A DNA stretch of 64,000 nt from Asterella californica (lineage: Eukaryota > Streptophyta > Marchantiopsida > Marchantiales > Aytoniaceae), in contig JAYKYS010000001.1 in the NCBI GenBank assembly GCA_036924285.1, positions 34,223,501 through 34,287,500 of the forward strand, read 5' to 3'. Position numbers and translations under genes: made by a program. The notes below the pieces were generated by a model. It was not told the DNA's origin. It did not search any database and saw only the letters and a list, made by a program, of their open reading frames with translations. Positions 48,840 through 61,020 of this stretch are shown here, piece after piece (positions within the stretch are counted from its first letter, which is position 1; each line of letters opens with the position of its first letter).

Positions 48840-49879
48840 AAACGCTCATTGTAAGTATAAAACTGTTGAGGGTTTTCCACGTAAGGATGGACTGCGTACT
48901 AGAGTTTGTTCCGAACAGCTACGCAGTCGCCGTGCAGACTGTGCACTTCAGCTGTTCTTGAGGTTTAGATTGCCTGGTCTACCTCCGCCAAGAAACAACG
49001 ATTAACTGATGTGACAACTTGGGACATCGGGCTGGAAGGTCTGTAGTACATGATCTCATGATCCGTGAAGTTATGACTTTCCAGGTCAGTATCCTCAATC
49101 AAGGATGAGGATCGATGATCTGAAAGACATGCCTTGATAGAGACGGCCTTGTAGTTGAGGACTGTTGTAGTTTGGAGGCGATGGTGATCTTGTCGGCAGT
49201 AAGACTAGAGGAGAGAAAAACCCTCAGGTGATGCTGTAGCAGACATAGGTCTAGATGATGGCTTATCTACTCTACTGCTGAAAACATGACAAGTAACATC
49301 TATCTATACTTTATCTGCCAACACACCACTGGGCCAAGGAAATCCGTTCGTGGCCTGCAGGTGGGTTCTCTTAAGCACCCTGGACGTTGTAATGCCTGGG
49401 CTAGTTGAGTTGCTCATCTAAAACATGCAAAACACTTTTATATGAATTCCGAGGAATAGGCATAGTAGATACTAGAGTTATGTAGGACTGAACGTTTGAG
49501 CCAGTGAGCGAGCGTGCTGACCATGGCACAGAAAGTAGTCATCAATTATGATCTTTCTTCCTACTGTGAGAGAAGACCTGGATTGACTGATATCCCAGGT
49601 GGTCACTAATTGGGATCCAAGAAGCAGATCTAGGAGTCAAGCAAGATCCATACTTCTCTTACTCGGATAATTGTGACTAGAACCAATGATCCTGGGTCGA
49701 GAGTCAGATTGGCATGGATTTCAAACCCAGCGTACCACACCATTTTCCACATGCCGTGTCTTACAATGTGATCTTGTAGCCTCATCGCGGACATGGCCTG
49801 CAAATGTTTTCTCGAGAAGAGAGGAACGTAGCCCATGAGATTTGCACTTCCGGCCTGTCTCTCGAAGTACACACAGTAC

Positions 49880-49882
<3 letters not shown>

Positions 49883-49924
<42 letters not shown>
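49883..49924 (+). repeat. (AG)21 microsatellite
   Basis: Uninterrupted AG dinucleotide tract of 42 bases. Open frames crossing it on either strand are artefacts of the repeat. Confidence 0.95.
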
Positions 49925-49929
<5 letters not shown>

Positions 49930-50190
49930 ACGGATGGATGGCTACAACCCGAAGGAGGAGCTGCTGGGGATATTTTGGGACCCTCACAAAAGCACTGGGT
50001 TAGTTTGCCAAACTAGCAGGCCCTGCTCATCGACTAATCTCGCCACCTCACCACTGTTGCCTGATACACATGTAATATTCCGTTATATTATACTTCCTTC
50101 GAGATGATTCATGCGCTCACCCCACTGCCAGGCTCTTCTGATCTGCACGTCTCATTTAGAACACTTGACTCACCACACCACTCATCAAGA

Positions 50191-50310
50191 ACGCGACCCA
50201 ATGAATAGCAAACGGATGGGAAGACCCCATCAAGCCTTACAAGGGAAAGAAGGACCCGAAGGGCCAAGCAACTACCACACCGAAGGGAAGAACACCGGGG
50301 CCGGGGCTTA
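50191..50310 (-). repeat. Right member of the inverted repeat pair flanking IFT80
   Basis: On the minus strand it reads GGGGCTTAAGCCCCGG, then TTGCTTGGCCCTTCGGGTCC and TATTCATTGGGTCGCG, matching 40365-40480. A GGGGCTTAAGCCCC palindrome marks one end. Confidence 0.7.
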
Positions 50311-51960
50311 AGCCCCGCTATCAGTATCAACACCACTCATCCATCCGTCCCTTTCATGGGCTGGAGCATTTACTCGAAGCATCTTCACAAGTAAGTGTAG
50401 GGCTTGACGAAGATATTCATTCTCAGACTTGGTATTATTGCTTATCGTTAAGGCTGACACATGTTTTGATGTTCTTGTGAGCACATGCTCAAAATCTCGA
50501 ATATAAACCTCCACTCCTTATACTCCAACAGACAAATCATCATATTTGGGAGAACTTGGGCTCTTGGCTGTCACCTAAAACCTTCCCTTCCCTTCACTTG
50601 CCTTGCGTGCACGAACCATGTTGACATTGGACAGCGAGTTGCATGCAGTAAAATATCAGCTTCCCTGAGGTCCCTCACGAGAGCCGGATGATTGAGCGAT
50701 CGATGGATGAGAATCGTGTCAGTCAGTGCCAACGATTCCCTTCCCTCCCGTTCCTATTGATGGTAACTGTCGGAAATCAGATACAGCGGCTACGTAAAAA
50801 AGAACGGATATGATATCACGTGCGTTAATTGCAGTAACCGAAGAGCAAGGACAGCTTTTTCGATTCGATAGTTGCACACGTGAAAATAGCCCGCAGTGCT
50901 AGTCTGAATCCGATTGGTCGTCTTTGCCGCTTGGGTAGAAGAATTGCTCCGAGTCTCCCCCACTCAGTCCTATCCTTCCTCTCTCTCTTCTCTTCGTGCC
51001 ATTATGCATCTTTTCTTTTCTCTTTTTTTAATGCCCCTTCTTTCTACAGTGAAACCTCGTAAGAATCACATAATTGATGATACAGAAAGATGTGATTATA
51101 AATGTAAAACCAGACTTATAAACGACGAGACGAAAATATCGTATAAAAACAATTCTATTCTAATGATCTAAGTGTTTGAATGTTCTTTTAATATTTTATT
51201 TAGAATCGTATCATTATTTTTAAAACACTGGCGCAAGTAAAAGAACTGCTATTTGACAAGTTTGATGATGTGGCATTTGTACCCACGACTCTGTCCAGCA
51301 TCAGGCAATAAAGCTTTCCATAGAGTGGGTAAGGAGCGTGCACAAAGTGTATATTTTATGATTCATTAGGTACCGTTTTGTTCTTAGGTTTTGTCAGGGA
51401 CAAGTTAGTATTTGGACGAGGTTTTTACTTGAATAGCACCTGCAGACAATAGTACAGTTTGAACAGCATCACAGTAATATTATCTAGTTTAACAGAACCT
51501 GGTAAGGTTAAGAAGTCGGTAGTCTGTGACTAGAACCAGGTCGAAAGGGCAGAGAAACCTCGACGAGAACAGTCGTTTCCGCCATAGTGTAGATAGTTGG
51601 TAGATAGACCTGCTCCAGTTTGTGATGGAAAGTTTGTGTGCTTCATAAAAGTTCTACATATATCATCAAATCTGTTTTTATTTATAACATTTTGCAAAAT
51701 ACATGAGACGTGCACAATTCATGCAACACAATCTATCAAAAGTATTCCTTAAGTAGACTGGAAGCTTGATGAATTGTCTTCAAAACAACCCAGTCTATCA
51801 AACTGTACTAACATAGATTCTATCAAAAATGTTTTTCCAATAGAATTTATAGTAGTATAGTTTGATAAGTAGACTCCTTAAGCAAAGTGAAAGCTTGATC
51901 AGTTATATATATAACTTCCAAGTATGAAGAATTTCAGAAGAATTTGGTTTGATGTACACT

Positions 51961-51980
51961 AAACCCTAAACCCTAACCCA
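51961..51980 (+). repeat. Short telomere-like tract
   Basis: AAACCCTAAACCCTAACCCA contains two to three plant-type CCCTAAA units. It is too short to be a telomere; it is an interstitial remnant or a telo-box-like promoter element. Confidence 0.5.
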
Positions 51981-54900
51981 AACTATGCATATGAAGACAT
52001 TATTCAACCTTCTGGTAAAAGTTCAAATATCTAAAAAAATCGTCCATATCGTCTTTTTACATTCATAAGAAACTATCCTTGATAAAATCATGAAGTCAAA
52101 CAAGGTACATTTTTGTCATCCACTATTGTCATTTTTCATCATTTTACTGATGTTCTATAAATACAAAAGCTGCATTCACACAGTCTTCAATTATGTAATC
52201 TAAACTCTGAATATATTGCTATGCAGTAATCAGATTTATTCTTTTAGGGATCCAGATTGTAGTTTGTTTATATCAACAAGTCGTTAATGATAATGTTCGT
52301 GATATCCTCGATGAGCACACTCTATCATTACGATAACGATTTAGATGTTTGTTTGAACAAAACAATGCACTAAGGTTCTTAAATATTGAGCTTGCAGCAG
52401 CTTTTTGTTTGTTTACGCATCTATTGTGATGACAACACGACTTTTCTGTCGCGCTATGACTCTTTTTGCCATTGAGTCTACAAAGCTCTCTATGTTATCG
52501 CTTGGTTCTAGTCATCGACTACCGACTTGTTAACTTTACCGTGTACTGTCCAACTAAACAATATGACTTTGGTGCCGTTCAAGCTGTACTGTTATATGTC
52601 GGTGTTGCTGAAGCAAGAACCTCGTTTTTGGACAAGAACTCTCCAGTGAGCTTAGCATAAAGTTTGAGGTGGATTGTTGTAATTGTTTTTTTGCCCTTTA
52701 TCTCATCACTGTTTGAGTTTGGTTTGGCTCTCGAGGTTTGTTCTCCATTTGGTGACTTCTGCCTCTCGGCTCTGCTCTCTGAGTGGGTTTTGACTGCAGG
52801 TTTTCAGATTTCTCATTCAATCAACATTTGACTTTCCATTTCATGAATTTGGGTGTAAGCTTTCGGCTTGCTGAGCTATGATTTTGCTCTCTACTTTATG
52901 AGTTTCGATTGTAAGCTTTTGACCTTTCTTTCTTGGATTTGGTCCTCGTCTCTTTTTGTTTTGACTCTCATGTAGAGACTCCTTGGATTTGGTTTTGGTT
53001 CTACTGTTCGATTAAGTTTTTGGATCCGACTGCTTGCTTTTTGAGCATTTTCACCTCTCGTGGTTTCCGACATTAAAACACCAAATCCAGGCCTAGAGAA
53101 ACTTGATCATCTCTGCTTTGATTTCGTACGCGGTGCACTCGAGAAAAGAATTTTTGAGTCTTTTTTACTCTCGTGATGTTCAACATTGTGAGTTTTGACT
53201 TTCGTGGTTCTCAACTTGTGATTTAACTTTCAGTTTTTAGTATAAGTGGCAATGAAAAAGTCTATCATTACCATGAACTCATTCGAGGTTTCTGGTGGCT
53301 ATGGGATATTTTCTGATATCACATGTCATGAGCTGCGGATCGTTTATCCGAATGACTTTCGTTAGATATTTCTGTTTTTTGTAATGCTGACGCTGAAGTG
53401 ATTCAACGTATGGATTCTGTTGTGGTTTCGATTATGATGTTTAGTTGTTTAGTTGTGTTGTATACGGGTTAGCATTGAACGAGTCGAATAGAGAAAAGAT
53501 GATTTACGCATCACCTTCAGAAGTGGTACGTAAATTTTATAGTCATGGGAAGTATGCAGTGTATACTCGCAAATGAGATTTTCTGAACACCGTTGAAACT
53601 AATTGAATCTGATGACTACATACGTTAAGCAATCTCAGACAAAGAAATTGCTTTCATCTGAATCTTGTAACTTTTGCTATGGGAAAGGTTTGGGTGGATC
53701 TAATGAGGACACTCCAACTTTTCTCGTAAGGAAAAAATTATAAGATTTAGAGGAGAAGATGTAAGTCCAAATTTTCATGCCTTGTCAAGGATTGCAGAAA
53801 GTTCGTGGTCATTCGATTCTATTAGTTTCAACGGTGTTCAGGAGATCTCATACACTCCATACATCTTGTGAATGCAATTTTACGTAAATATTTAATAGAG
53901 CCATTAAATCCTTTCATAAAACTTTTTATAGGTTTGTGCTTGAAACTTTACAAACCATCTTTGAAAATGTACGTAAATATTTATGACTATGGAAGGTTGC
54001 AGTTTGAAATATGCTCATAAATGTGATTTCTTGTATACATTTTAGAACTGCTGAATTGGATGTATACAATATTTCCTTCTTCATTCCCTATAAGATCTGA
54101 CATCTGACATTTTATTTTCTTACCTCGATCCTAAAATTCTCGATATGGGATTGGTTTAAGTGTCAATATCGATGTCTCAAGTATATTTTTGCATTTCTAC
54201 GTCTTAAGATACACAACAAATTACATTCTAAATAGGGAAGATGAAAGAATAGTAATGGAAACAACCATTCATAATAATCGAGTCCATAGTCACGAAAAAA
54301 GGAACATGTTCGATTTTCAGAATTTGCAGAGAGTAAATTCTCAAAAAACATTAAAATTTTATATTTTGGTCATTTTTCAAAAGATTTTTTGGTCACTTTT
54401 TCTTGGAAGATGACAAATTTCTATAGACACGAAACATGACAATGTTTCGTCATGTCTGATGGTTGATGATGATATTGAAATTTAGATAAATCCGATCACT
54501 TTGAACAATATGCATGAAAAGTATAGTTACACATAAAAGTCACGAATTTACTCATTTTTGCAATGTATGATAGAAATTATGGTACAGCGAACTATCAATC
54601 ATCAGTACATGGTGAGAACTAATGTCAAAGAGCTAAAATACACGCGCATGTCGTAACTCGAACAATGTCATCCATGAAGTTCATGGATGCACAATGACAA
54701 AACAAAAAACATGTTAGATGCTTTTGACTATATTAATATAAACGGCATAATTTTACGAACACACAAACAGGCGTACAAGTTTATGTGAATGTTTAACTTC
54801 ATCTTTCATTTGTTGTAAGCTTCAGGTGAACATGAGTTTTTGCGATTATCATATTTAAAGGAGACAAGTGATCATGAAGAGACATTAACTTCGGACTAAA

Positions 54901-55099
54901 TGAGCGTGAGTTTTTTAGCAGTAAATACTAGAAAGATCTGGAAACAAACACACTTTATATACTCAATATCATAATTTCGACACAATCGATAATTTCTTCT
55001 GTGTGGAGGTGTCCTCGACCTCTACGACCCCACGCCGGAGCATAGTCTTTTGGACGCGGATAAGACAAAGGTGAGAAAATACATGGTGGTTTAATCTAA

Positions 55100-55690
55100 C
55101 ATTGCAGACTCATTTTGTGGATTGTGCGTCATAGACCTCATGGATTCTTGTTTCATATACTAGACTTGAACTAAACTTGTGTTCATCGAAAGCTTGTATA
55201 CGTGCCACTTTCACGAGTCTTGTGCTTCCATGGAGTTCATGGACCTGCAAGATCTCATGTCTTTTGGCATATGCATCGATGAAGTTCATGGATGGGCTCG
55301 TTAGTCTCGACTTTGTGCGACCATGCAGTTCATGGACGCACAAGGCCCGAACACCACGATCCGTCCGTCCATGAACCCACCATCGGAGTATTGTGCGTTC
55401 ATGAAATACATGGACACAATGTCCACGACCATCCGAGAGCATCTACGGATTTCATAGACTCAAACCGCTCTAGGTATAGAGGTCAGTGCATCCATGAAGT
55501 CTGTGGACGCACGTGATAGCGTTATGGACACACCGGTTGTTGTTGCCCTCTCTCCCTCCCTTCCTCCTCTACATCCATGCAATTCGTGGACGTAATATGC
55601 GAAGAAATCTTTGCCTTGTGCGTCCATTTACTTCATGGACACACAGTCCTCGCTGGACTTATGTCATCCATGAAGTTCATGGATGCACAT
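55100..55690. repeat. Array of about ten palindromic motifs with 44-49 bp spacing
   Basis: Copies of CCATGAAGTTCATGG, exact or degenerate, begin at 55228, 55277, 55321, 55369 (half), 55399, 55443, 55492, 55575, 55624 and 55668. Older traces lie near 55103 and 55129. Intervals are mostly 44, 48 or 49 bases, with one of 83 and one of 30. Flanks TGCG before and CGCA after extend the palindrome in the best copies. An isolated exact copy is at 54672-54686. The array ends about 90 bases before the ATG of the second methyltransferase-like copy. Confidence 0.8.
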
Positions 55691-55772
55691 GACGGTCATA
55701 ATCCTTGCATTCTTTAGACGTAGATGATGCAGATGGCTTCGTGATCTTGGTCTCACAGCTCCTGAGCCTATC

Positions 55773-57965
55773 ATGGCATCTGTCACACAAGATCCGGCTC
55801 CTCTTCCTCCATCTCGTACTCCTAGGATATCATCTCAAGCGGTAGCTCCCTTGAGAAAGATAGATAAAGAAAGAGCAATGGAGGACGTGTCGTTGTTCTC
55901 AAAACGAGTAGAGAGACAAGCTCTTAAACGAGCTTTACAAGAATCTTTGTGGGACATGCATGAAGATCACAGCGATGATTGTCTAAAGGCGCTGATGAAC
56001 TTGTCCCTCGACGATCGAGGACATGATCTTCGAATCCTCCAAAGGTCCTTCTTCTAGTAGGCAATCCCGTGCAATGAAGTGCCCTTCTTCTTTACCGAAG
56101 AGGGAATCGGTCGGTCCGAGTTTTGACATGGACTCTCCTCCGCCCAGTAATATTGAGGAATCTTTCCCGTCATGTGTAGCTCTGATGAATACTTTGACCT
56201 CACTGGAAGCGACGAATGGAGTACTTTTCATTCTTCAAGATGACCTGAAGAATGAAAGGCGACTTGAAGCTATCACGAGATGCCGAGTGAGCAAAAAGGT
56301 CATTCAGATTTCTCTTGATCAATTCTTACGACCATCTGAGGACCCTGATAGTTCTAAGTGGGTCCTTTTCAGATTTGAGTTGTCAATCGGAGCTTCATCG
56401 ATGAACTATGGATGAAGATGAAATAGAATGCATACTCGCATTATCATAATTTTATTGTCATCGTTGATGAAATTGACTATCTTACGAAAATGAGTTGACA
56501 CAATGATTTTCTGACTACTTGGAAATTTCACCATAGCGCGCTCGTCAAGATGGAATTGGTAACTCAGTATCAATGTTGTTACACACAGTTTGAGACCTGC
56601 AATTGCATCATATACTCTAGACTCACGTAATCAGAAGCAGTGTTATTTACGAAAGATGACAATGCAGATTCAGATGTCCAGCATAAATATACATGTACGC
56701 AGCAAGTCAAGTTTTCCACAAGCAGTTCAAGGAGAAGGAGGGTTATTCAAGTACCGCTGAGTTATGCAAACGTTTGGCCATGGAGATACGTAACTACCCT
56801 GACAACAAAACTTGGACAAAGGAGATGTTAAATCTCGAGGCTTATTTCCAGATAGCATCTCGAGTTGGTGATCTTCGGGACATTCAAGAGAGGATTTTTC
56901 GTAGGTGGGAGTGCAAACAACTCAAAGGTCGAAAAGCTGGAGTAGAAGGTTCGAAGAAGAAGGATGAAGATATGAAGGCAGCTTGGTGAAAAGCACTTCA
57001 AGGCGTGGGTGATAATCAAAAACTATTCATCCTTTTGTGAGTTGACTCTAGATAATTGAGCATGAAAGAAATGCGTAAAGAATGCGAACGTGCTAAAATA
57101 ATGGATGTTATATCCAATTGTTTTGTCCAACAAGTCGGTTTAACTCTTGGACCGAGACGATCACAACATTGATCCGTTCGCATCAGAGACAAGACTGCAC
57201 CAATATCTCCCAGTCTTCGAGAGGTTGATGATATGTGTTGATTGCTATCGTATATGTTTCTTGTTAAGTTTGTACATTTTATGGTACAGTTTACATGTTT
57301 TAATAGAAAATTAAATCTTGTAGAAAGAGAAGTCAAATATGGCTACCTTGACGAAAGATATGCGCTCGAACAAGACGAGTGTTGTACAACCCAAATGCCA
57401 CGATGTAAAATCCAAAATACTTTTAGAGATATTATCTCACGAGTTCATTGACTTCACAAAACAAGCCAAAAAGTATCTTGAGACTGACGAGAAGGATGAG
57501 AGTGAACCTCTACAGGATTTTGATACACGTTACTGGGTGCGTGAAGATTCTGAAGAGAGTTTCAAGTTGTAGGACTTCAAGACCGACGTGAAGTACATGA
57601 CAATGGTGATTCCTCACCAGTTGTACATTTTGATCATTGTGAATGTATCTTACGGATTAAACTTCAAAGAGTGCTTGCACAATGACACAGTCCCATTTTC
57701 CCAAAGTGATATCTTGGAGATGATCACTAATTTCAGTCTCGTCTACGTTTGACTACTGAACATTCTTTATATTCCACAGTCTGCAGTAGGCAACTTGGGC
57801 AGCAAATGCTCTCAAAAATGTCAATTGCAGTGTCAACGTGGGTATTTGGATGAAGTCCAACTCCAAGAATGTTGGAGGCCCTAGGTTGATAATGAAGCAT
57901 GAATACTATATCGTTGGCTTCTGGTCTCATGATGAGAAGATGTCCATGCATCATTTTGTCCTAGC
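55773..57965 (+). pseudogene. Broken, truncated second copy of the methyltransferase-like gene
   Basis: An ATG at 55773 opens MASVTQDPAPLPPSRTPR, with RQALKRALQESLWDMHEDHS and KALMNLSLDDRGHD. A frameshift near 56040 continues to NTLTSLEATNGVLFILQDDL and ends near 56415. Further fragments are LFTKDDNADSDVQHKY (56642), HKQFKEKEGYSSTAELCKRL (from about 56720), LLEILSHEFIDFTKQAKKY (about 57423) and LIIVNVSYGLNFKE (about 57630). The motif IV position reads NVSYG here, against DIPYG in copy 1. NALKNVNCSVNVGIWMKSN and GGPRLIMKHEYY (about 57805-57915) follow. The match to copy 1 stops near SMHHF (about 57955), so motif I is missing. The 56720-56987 fragment is Lys/Glu-rich and helical. This copy is dead, but it confirms the family by independent alignment. 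Confidence 0.6.
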
Positions 57966-58852
57966 AGCTTCTCGCATGTTAGCGTTGTATTTTCTGTATC
58001 TTCTTTACATATAGTGTCTTTTTGTGTTTTAGGTCCATGCATTCCATGGACTTCATGGATTCTCGTAGTTTGGTCTCTTCCTCCTTTGCCTCTAACCTTT
58101 GTGTTTAAACATTGTATTTAAACTTGGAGAGCTTTACAAGTAATTTGAATTGACATCTCTAGATCAAGTCTTATCATATCTTTATTATACATTATAAATC
58201 TTTCATAATATTCAAACGTTTCCACTCATCATTTTTTATCCCTTCAACTCTCTTATGATGGTTGTGTTGTACTACTGTTGTCATGAATGTCCATCTTTTG
58301 GATCTCCACAACTCATCTTAGATTTGTTTTTAGACAGCGATAAAGAATTATATAATCCTTTTTAAATAATTTTAATAGTATTTTTATATTCTGTTGATAA
58401 GTATAGTATTGTCATAATTTAGAGTACTATCACAATTATTATTACTTGACATGATATTTTAAAAAATTCTGAAGGATTCTCAATATATTAGCTATATAGT
58501 TTTGTTAGGATGAATATTTTTAAGATATTTTAGGACTATTTCTAAAACTCTTCAGTTTTAAAATAATAAAATTTCATTCCTGTTATTAGTAAATATATTA
58601 TTATTACTGAAAAATTTATTTAATTTTTTTATAAATTAGAGTTTTAACTTAGACTATAAGCTATATAAGGGGGCAACTCGATAATAGAAAAAAATCTCAA
58701 ATATTTTGGTTGATTCTTTCTCTTATGCTCTAGTCTTGATAGTTCGAATATAATCTTGATCAACATATTTTGACCAAGTCTTTTCAGTTACTTTTGTTTC
58801 TGTCATGTTATCATCTTGATCATATGATTTGTCTCTCGTTGAACTTACATTG

Positions 58853-59365
58853 AGGAGACTGTGGGATAATGGCTCCATTCGACATTCCTAGTCACTCGGG
58901 GTGGTTATGACTAGTTGTTCATTATGGAGAGGTCAGAACAAAACATCATTATTCATCACTCATATCACTTATCAACTAATCCCAACCTCTTGGAATGATG
59001 TCCAATATTTCACGAATATTGACTTACCTACAAGATATAATCATTTTTGGCATCAACAATTGTTATGGATAGTCCTAGTATACAGTCATGCATTTTGGTT
59101 TGACCAATGCTCTAGCAATGTTCCAACAAATGGCTAACAATATTTTATGGGAATTTTAGATCCATTATCCAAAAGTGATTGTTTCAACATCTTCATCTAC
59201 TAAGGAAGCGAATGAACAGCATGTCCGGCAAGTAGTACATAAACTTTGATAGTTTGGAGATCTTTAAATTTTCACTCGAGGGTGTCACTATGTTTTATTA
59301 GTTGTTATTGAGACTTATGATTTGGACTTTGTTCTTGTTGCTCCAATCAAGTGAAAATGTAAGAT
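58853..59365 (+). pseudogene. Degenerate Ty3/gypsy-type reverse transcriptase remnant
   Basis: Short pieces of the reverse transcriptase domain appear in the expected order in shifting frames: LRRLWDNGSIRHS (58853), QYFTNIDLPTRYNHF (about 59010), HFGLTNALAMFQQMANN (about 59093) and NEQHVRQVVHKL (about 59210). The catalytic Tyr-x-Asp-Asp segment is not preserved and several stops follow. No long terminal repeats could be assigned. Confidence 0.55.
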
Positions 59366-60889
59366 TGCATCTAAGATAAATCTATGATAAATAATTTTAT
59401 TTTTCTTAGGAGAATTGAGGAAATTTTTGGATTCTTCTAAAAATTTTGGAATAACTTTGTCATAAAATATCAATTTGAAAATTCAACAATGCATATGTTC
59501 TTTCTTGATATTTCTACTTAATACTCTTGGAGATCTTGCATTTGATCAATAAATTTTATTACTTTTTGAACCGAAGAGACTTCAAGCATTGGCAACTTTG
59601 ATACTTCGGACTCTAGAAACTTTTGATATTTTTGATCTAATCTTATTGCAGTTATAAATTCTTATTAACTTCAATTTTGATAATATCACTGCTAAGATAT
59701 CCTTAATCATGTCTTGTTCAATACAAATTATCATTCAAGAGCATCTTAAAGATCTGATTATGATCAATTTATATATTATGACAGAATTCTATTTGAGAAA
59801 AAGCTTGGTATGTTTCGAATAGTGCTTCACATATTGTTTATCTACAAACTTGTTATGATTCTCCTATTGTTGAAACTTTTGGAGTAATATGATTTTGAGC
59901 TTATTTTTCTTGGATAACTTCATTCTTTTTTCCATCTTTTTCTCTCTTTTTCTATGTATGCTCAACATTTCTTTTCATAGTGTTGTGTCAAGGATCAATC
60001 TCATATGAGACATGGGAGAAATTAGAAATAAATTTTTATATCTGACTTCACCAATATGTAGGAGTCACAAAGTACATCAAAAATATTTTTGGATGGTTGC
60101 AAAGTTGCAAACAGAGCTAGATATGTTGCAAAGATGAGAAGAATTAAAACTTCAGATGTCGTAAATGCTGATGTGACAAAATGACTGCTGATGTGGAACT
60201 GTTGTACGACCTCGTCACCTCCATCTCCAAGATAATGTAGACATATAACTTGCTAGTTGAGAGATTGTCGACATGACGAGAGGATGATACAGACTGACGT
60301 GATAACGTGGTCACTCATGTGGATGCTACTTGACAAGCTCCATGAAATATATTTGGATGGACACATGTGACACACTTTTGTGTAGTGCATGGCAAAACGT
60401 GTACCTAGTTGAGGTGATATGGGATATAAAGACAAAATCCAAAGAAAGAAGAGGAGAAGTTTAGATTTTACACCAAGAGGTTAAACAATTTGCAGCATAA
60501 TTTTCAAGGCAGATTGGATAGAGATAATTTTTTGGGCAATGAGAGTATCCTTGTAGTAATCTGCCAATGTGTGTTGAAAGATCTTCGTGAACTTGTTCGA
60601 AGTTGGATAAGATTGGGAGGTGAAGGAGGTGACAAGAAGGTTGGAATAAGATATACAAATGGAACTTTGTGAATATCTTCCAAGATTCATTTGTATGTAT
60701 ATTCATCTCTTGCTCGTTTCGATCTTTGTATTTAGATGTTAATCTTTTTCAGACACGAATTATTTTATGGCGGAACCAATCATGCGTAGTCTTGGCTTGG
60801 TCTAGTGAGAAAGGAAATATAGATACACCCCTTTAACTTCTTCAGAAATTAAATCTAATTTCTAATCTCTTTCAATGTGAATGAAGGAA

Positions 60890-61020
60890 CTCTTATTCCA
60901 ATGTGCATGGTAGCCCACCGTATCAAGAATTTGACTGTGACCTTATAGCACACTTAACAGAGGGATTTAAGCTCATGCCCTCTTACGTCTAAACTGAAGT
61001 TGTTACCAATGTTCCAGATG
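60890..61020 (-). mobile_element. Possible diverged copy of the SINE-like family
   Basis: On the minus strand, TTGGTAACAACTTCAG (A-box-like), GAGCTTAAATCCC (degenerate B box) and a CAAATTCTTGATACGG...CATTGGAAT stretch align loosely, in order, with the 15.5-kb copy. Confidence 0.3.

Larger units (their letters stand above)
48840..55099. other. Intergenic region downstream of IFT80
   Basis: The 3' UTR of IFT80 is followed by spacer. Besides the dinucleotide tract, the inverted-pair member and a short telomere-like tract, nothing supportable is seen. 52.4-53.3 kb has a T-rich texture with repeated TTGGATTTGGT/TTTTGACT words but no clear unit. Confidence 0.35.

Noticed and set aside
49804..50016. 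Arg/Glu-repeat open frames across the AG tract
   Set aside because: They are translations of the microsatellite.
51961..51980. Chromosome end or telomere
   Set aside because: Only about 20 bases of telomere-like repeat, with ordinary sequence on both sides.
55110..55442. Minus-strand 110-codon open frame with repeated VHELHG-like words
   Set aside because: The repeated residues are simply the palindromic DNA motif read in one frame. The spacing is not a multiple of three and the frame is not kept across the array.
55100..55690. CRISPR-like array
   Set aside because: The repeats are degenerate, palindromic and in a plant nuclear context. Spacers are not constant and there are no cas-like genes.
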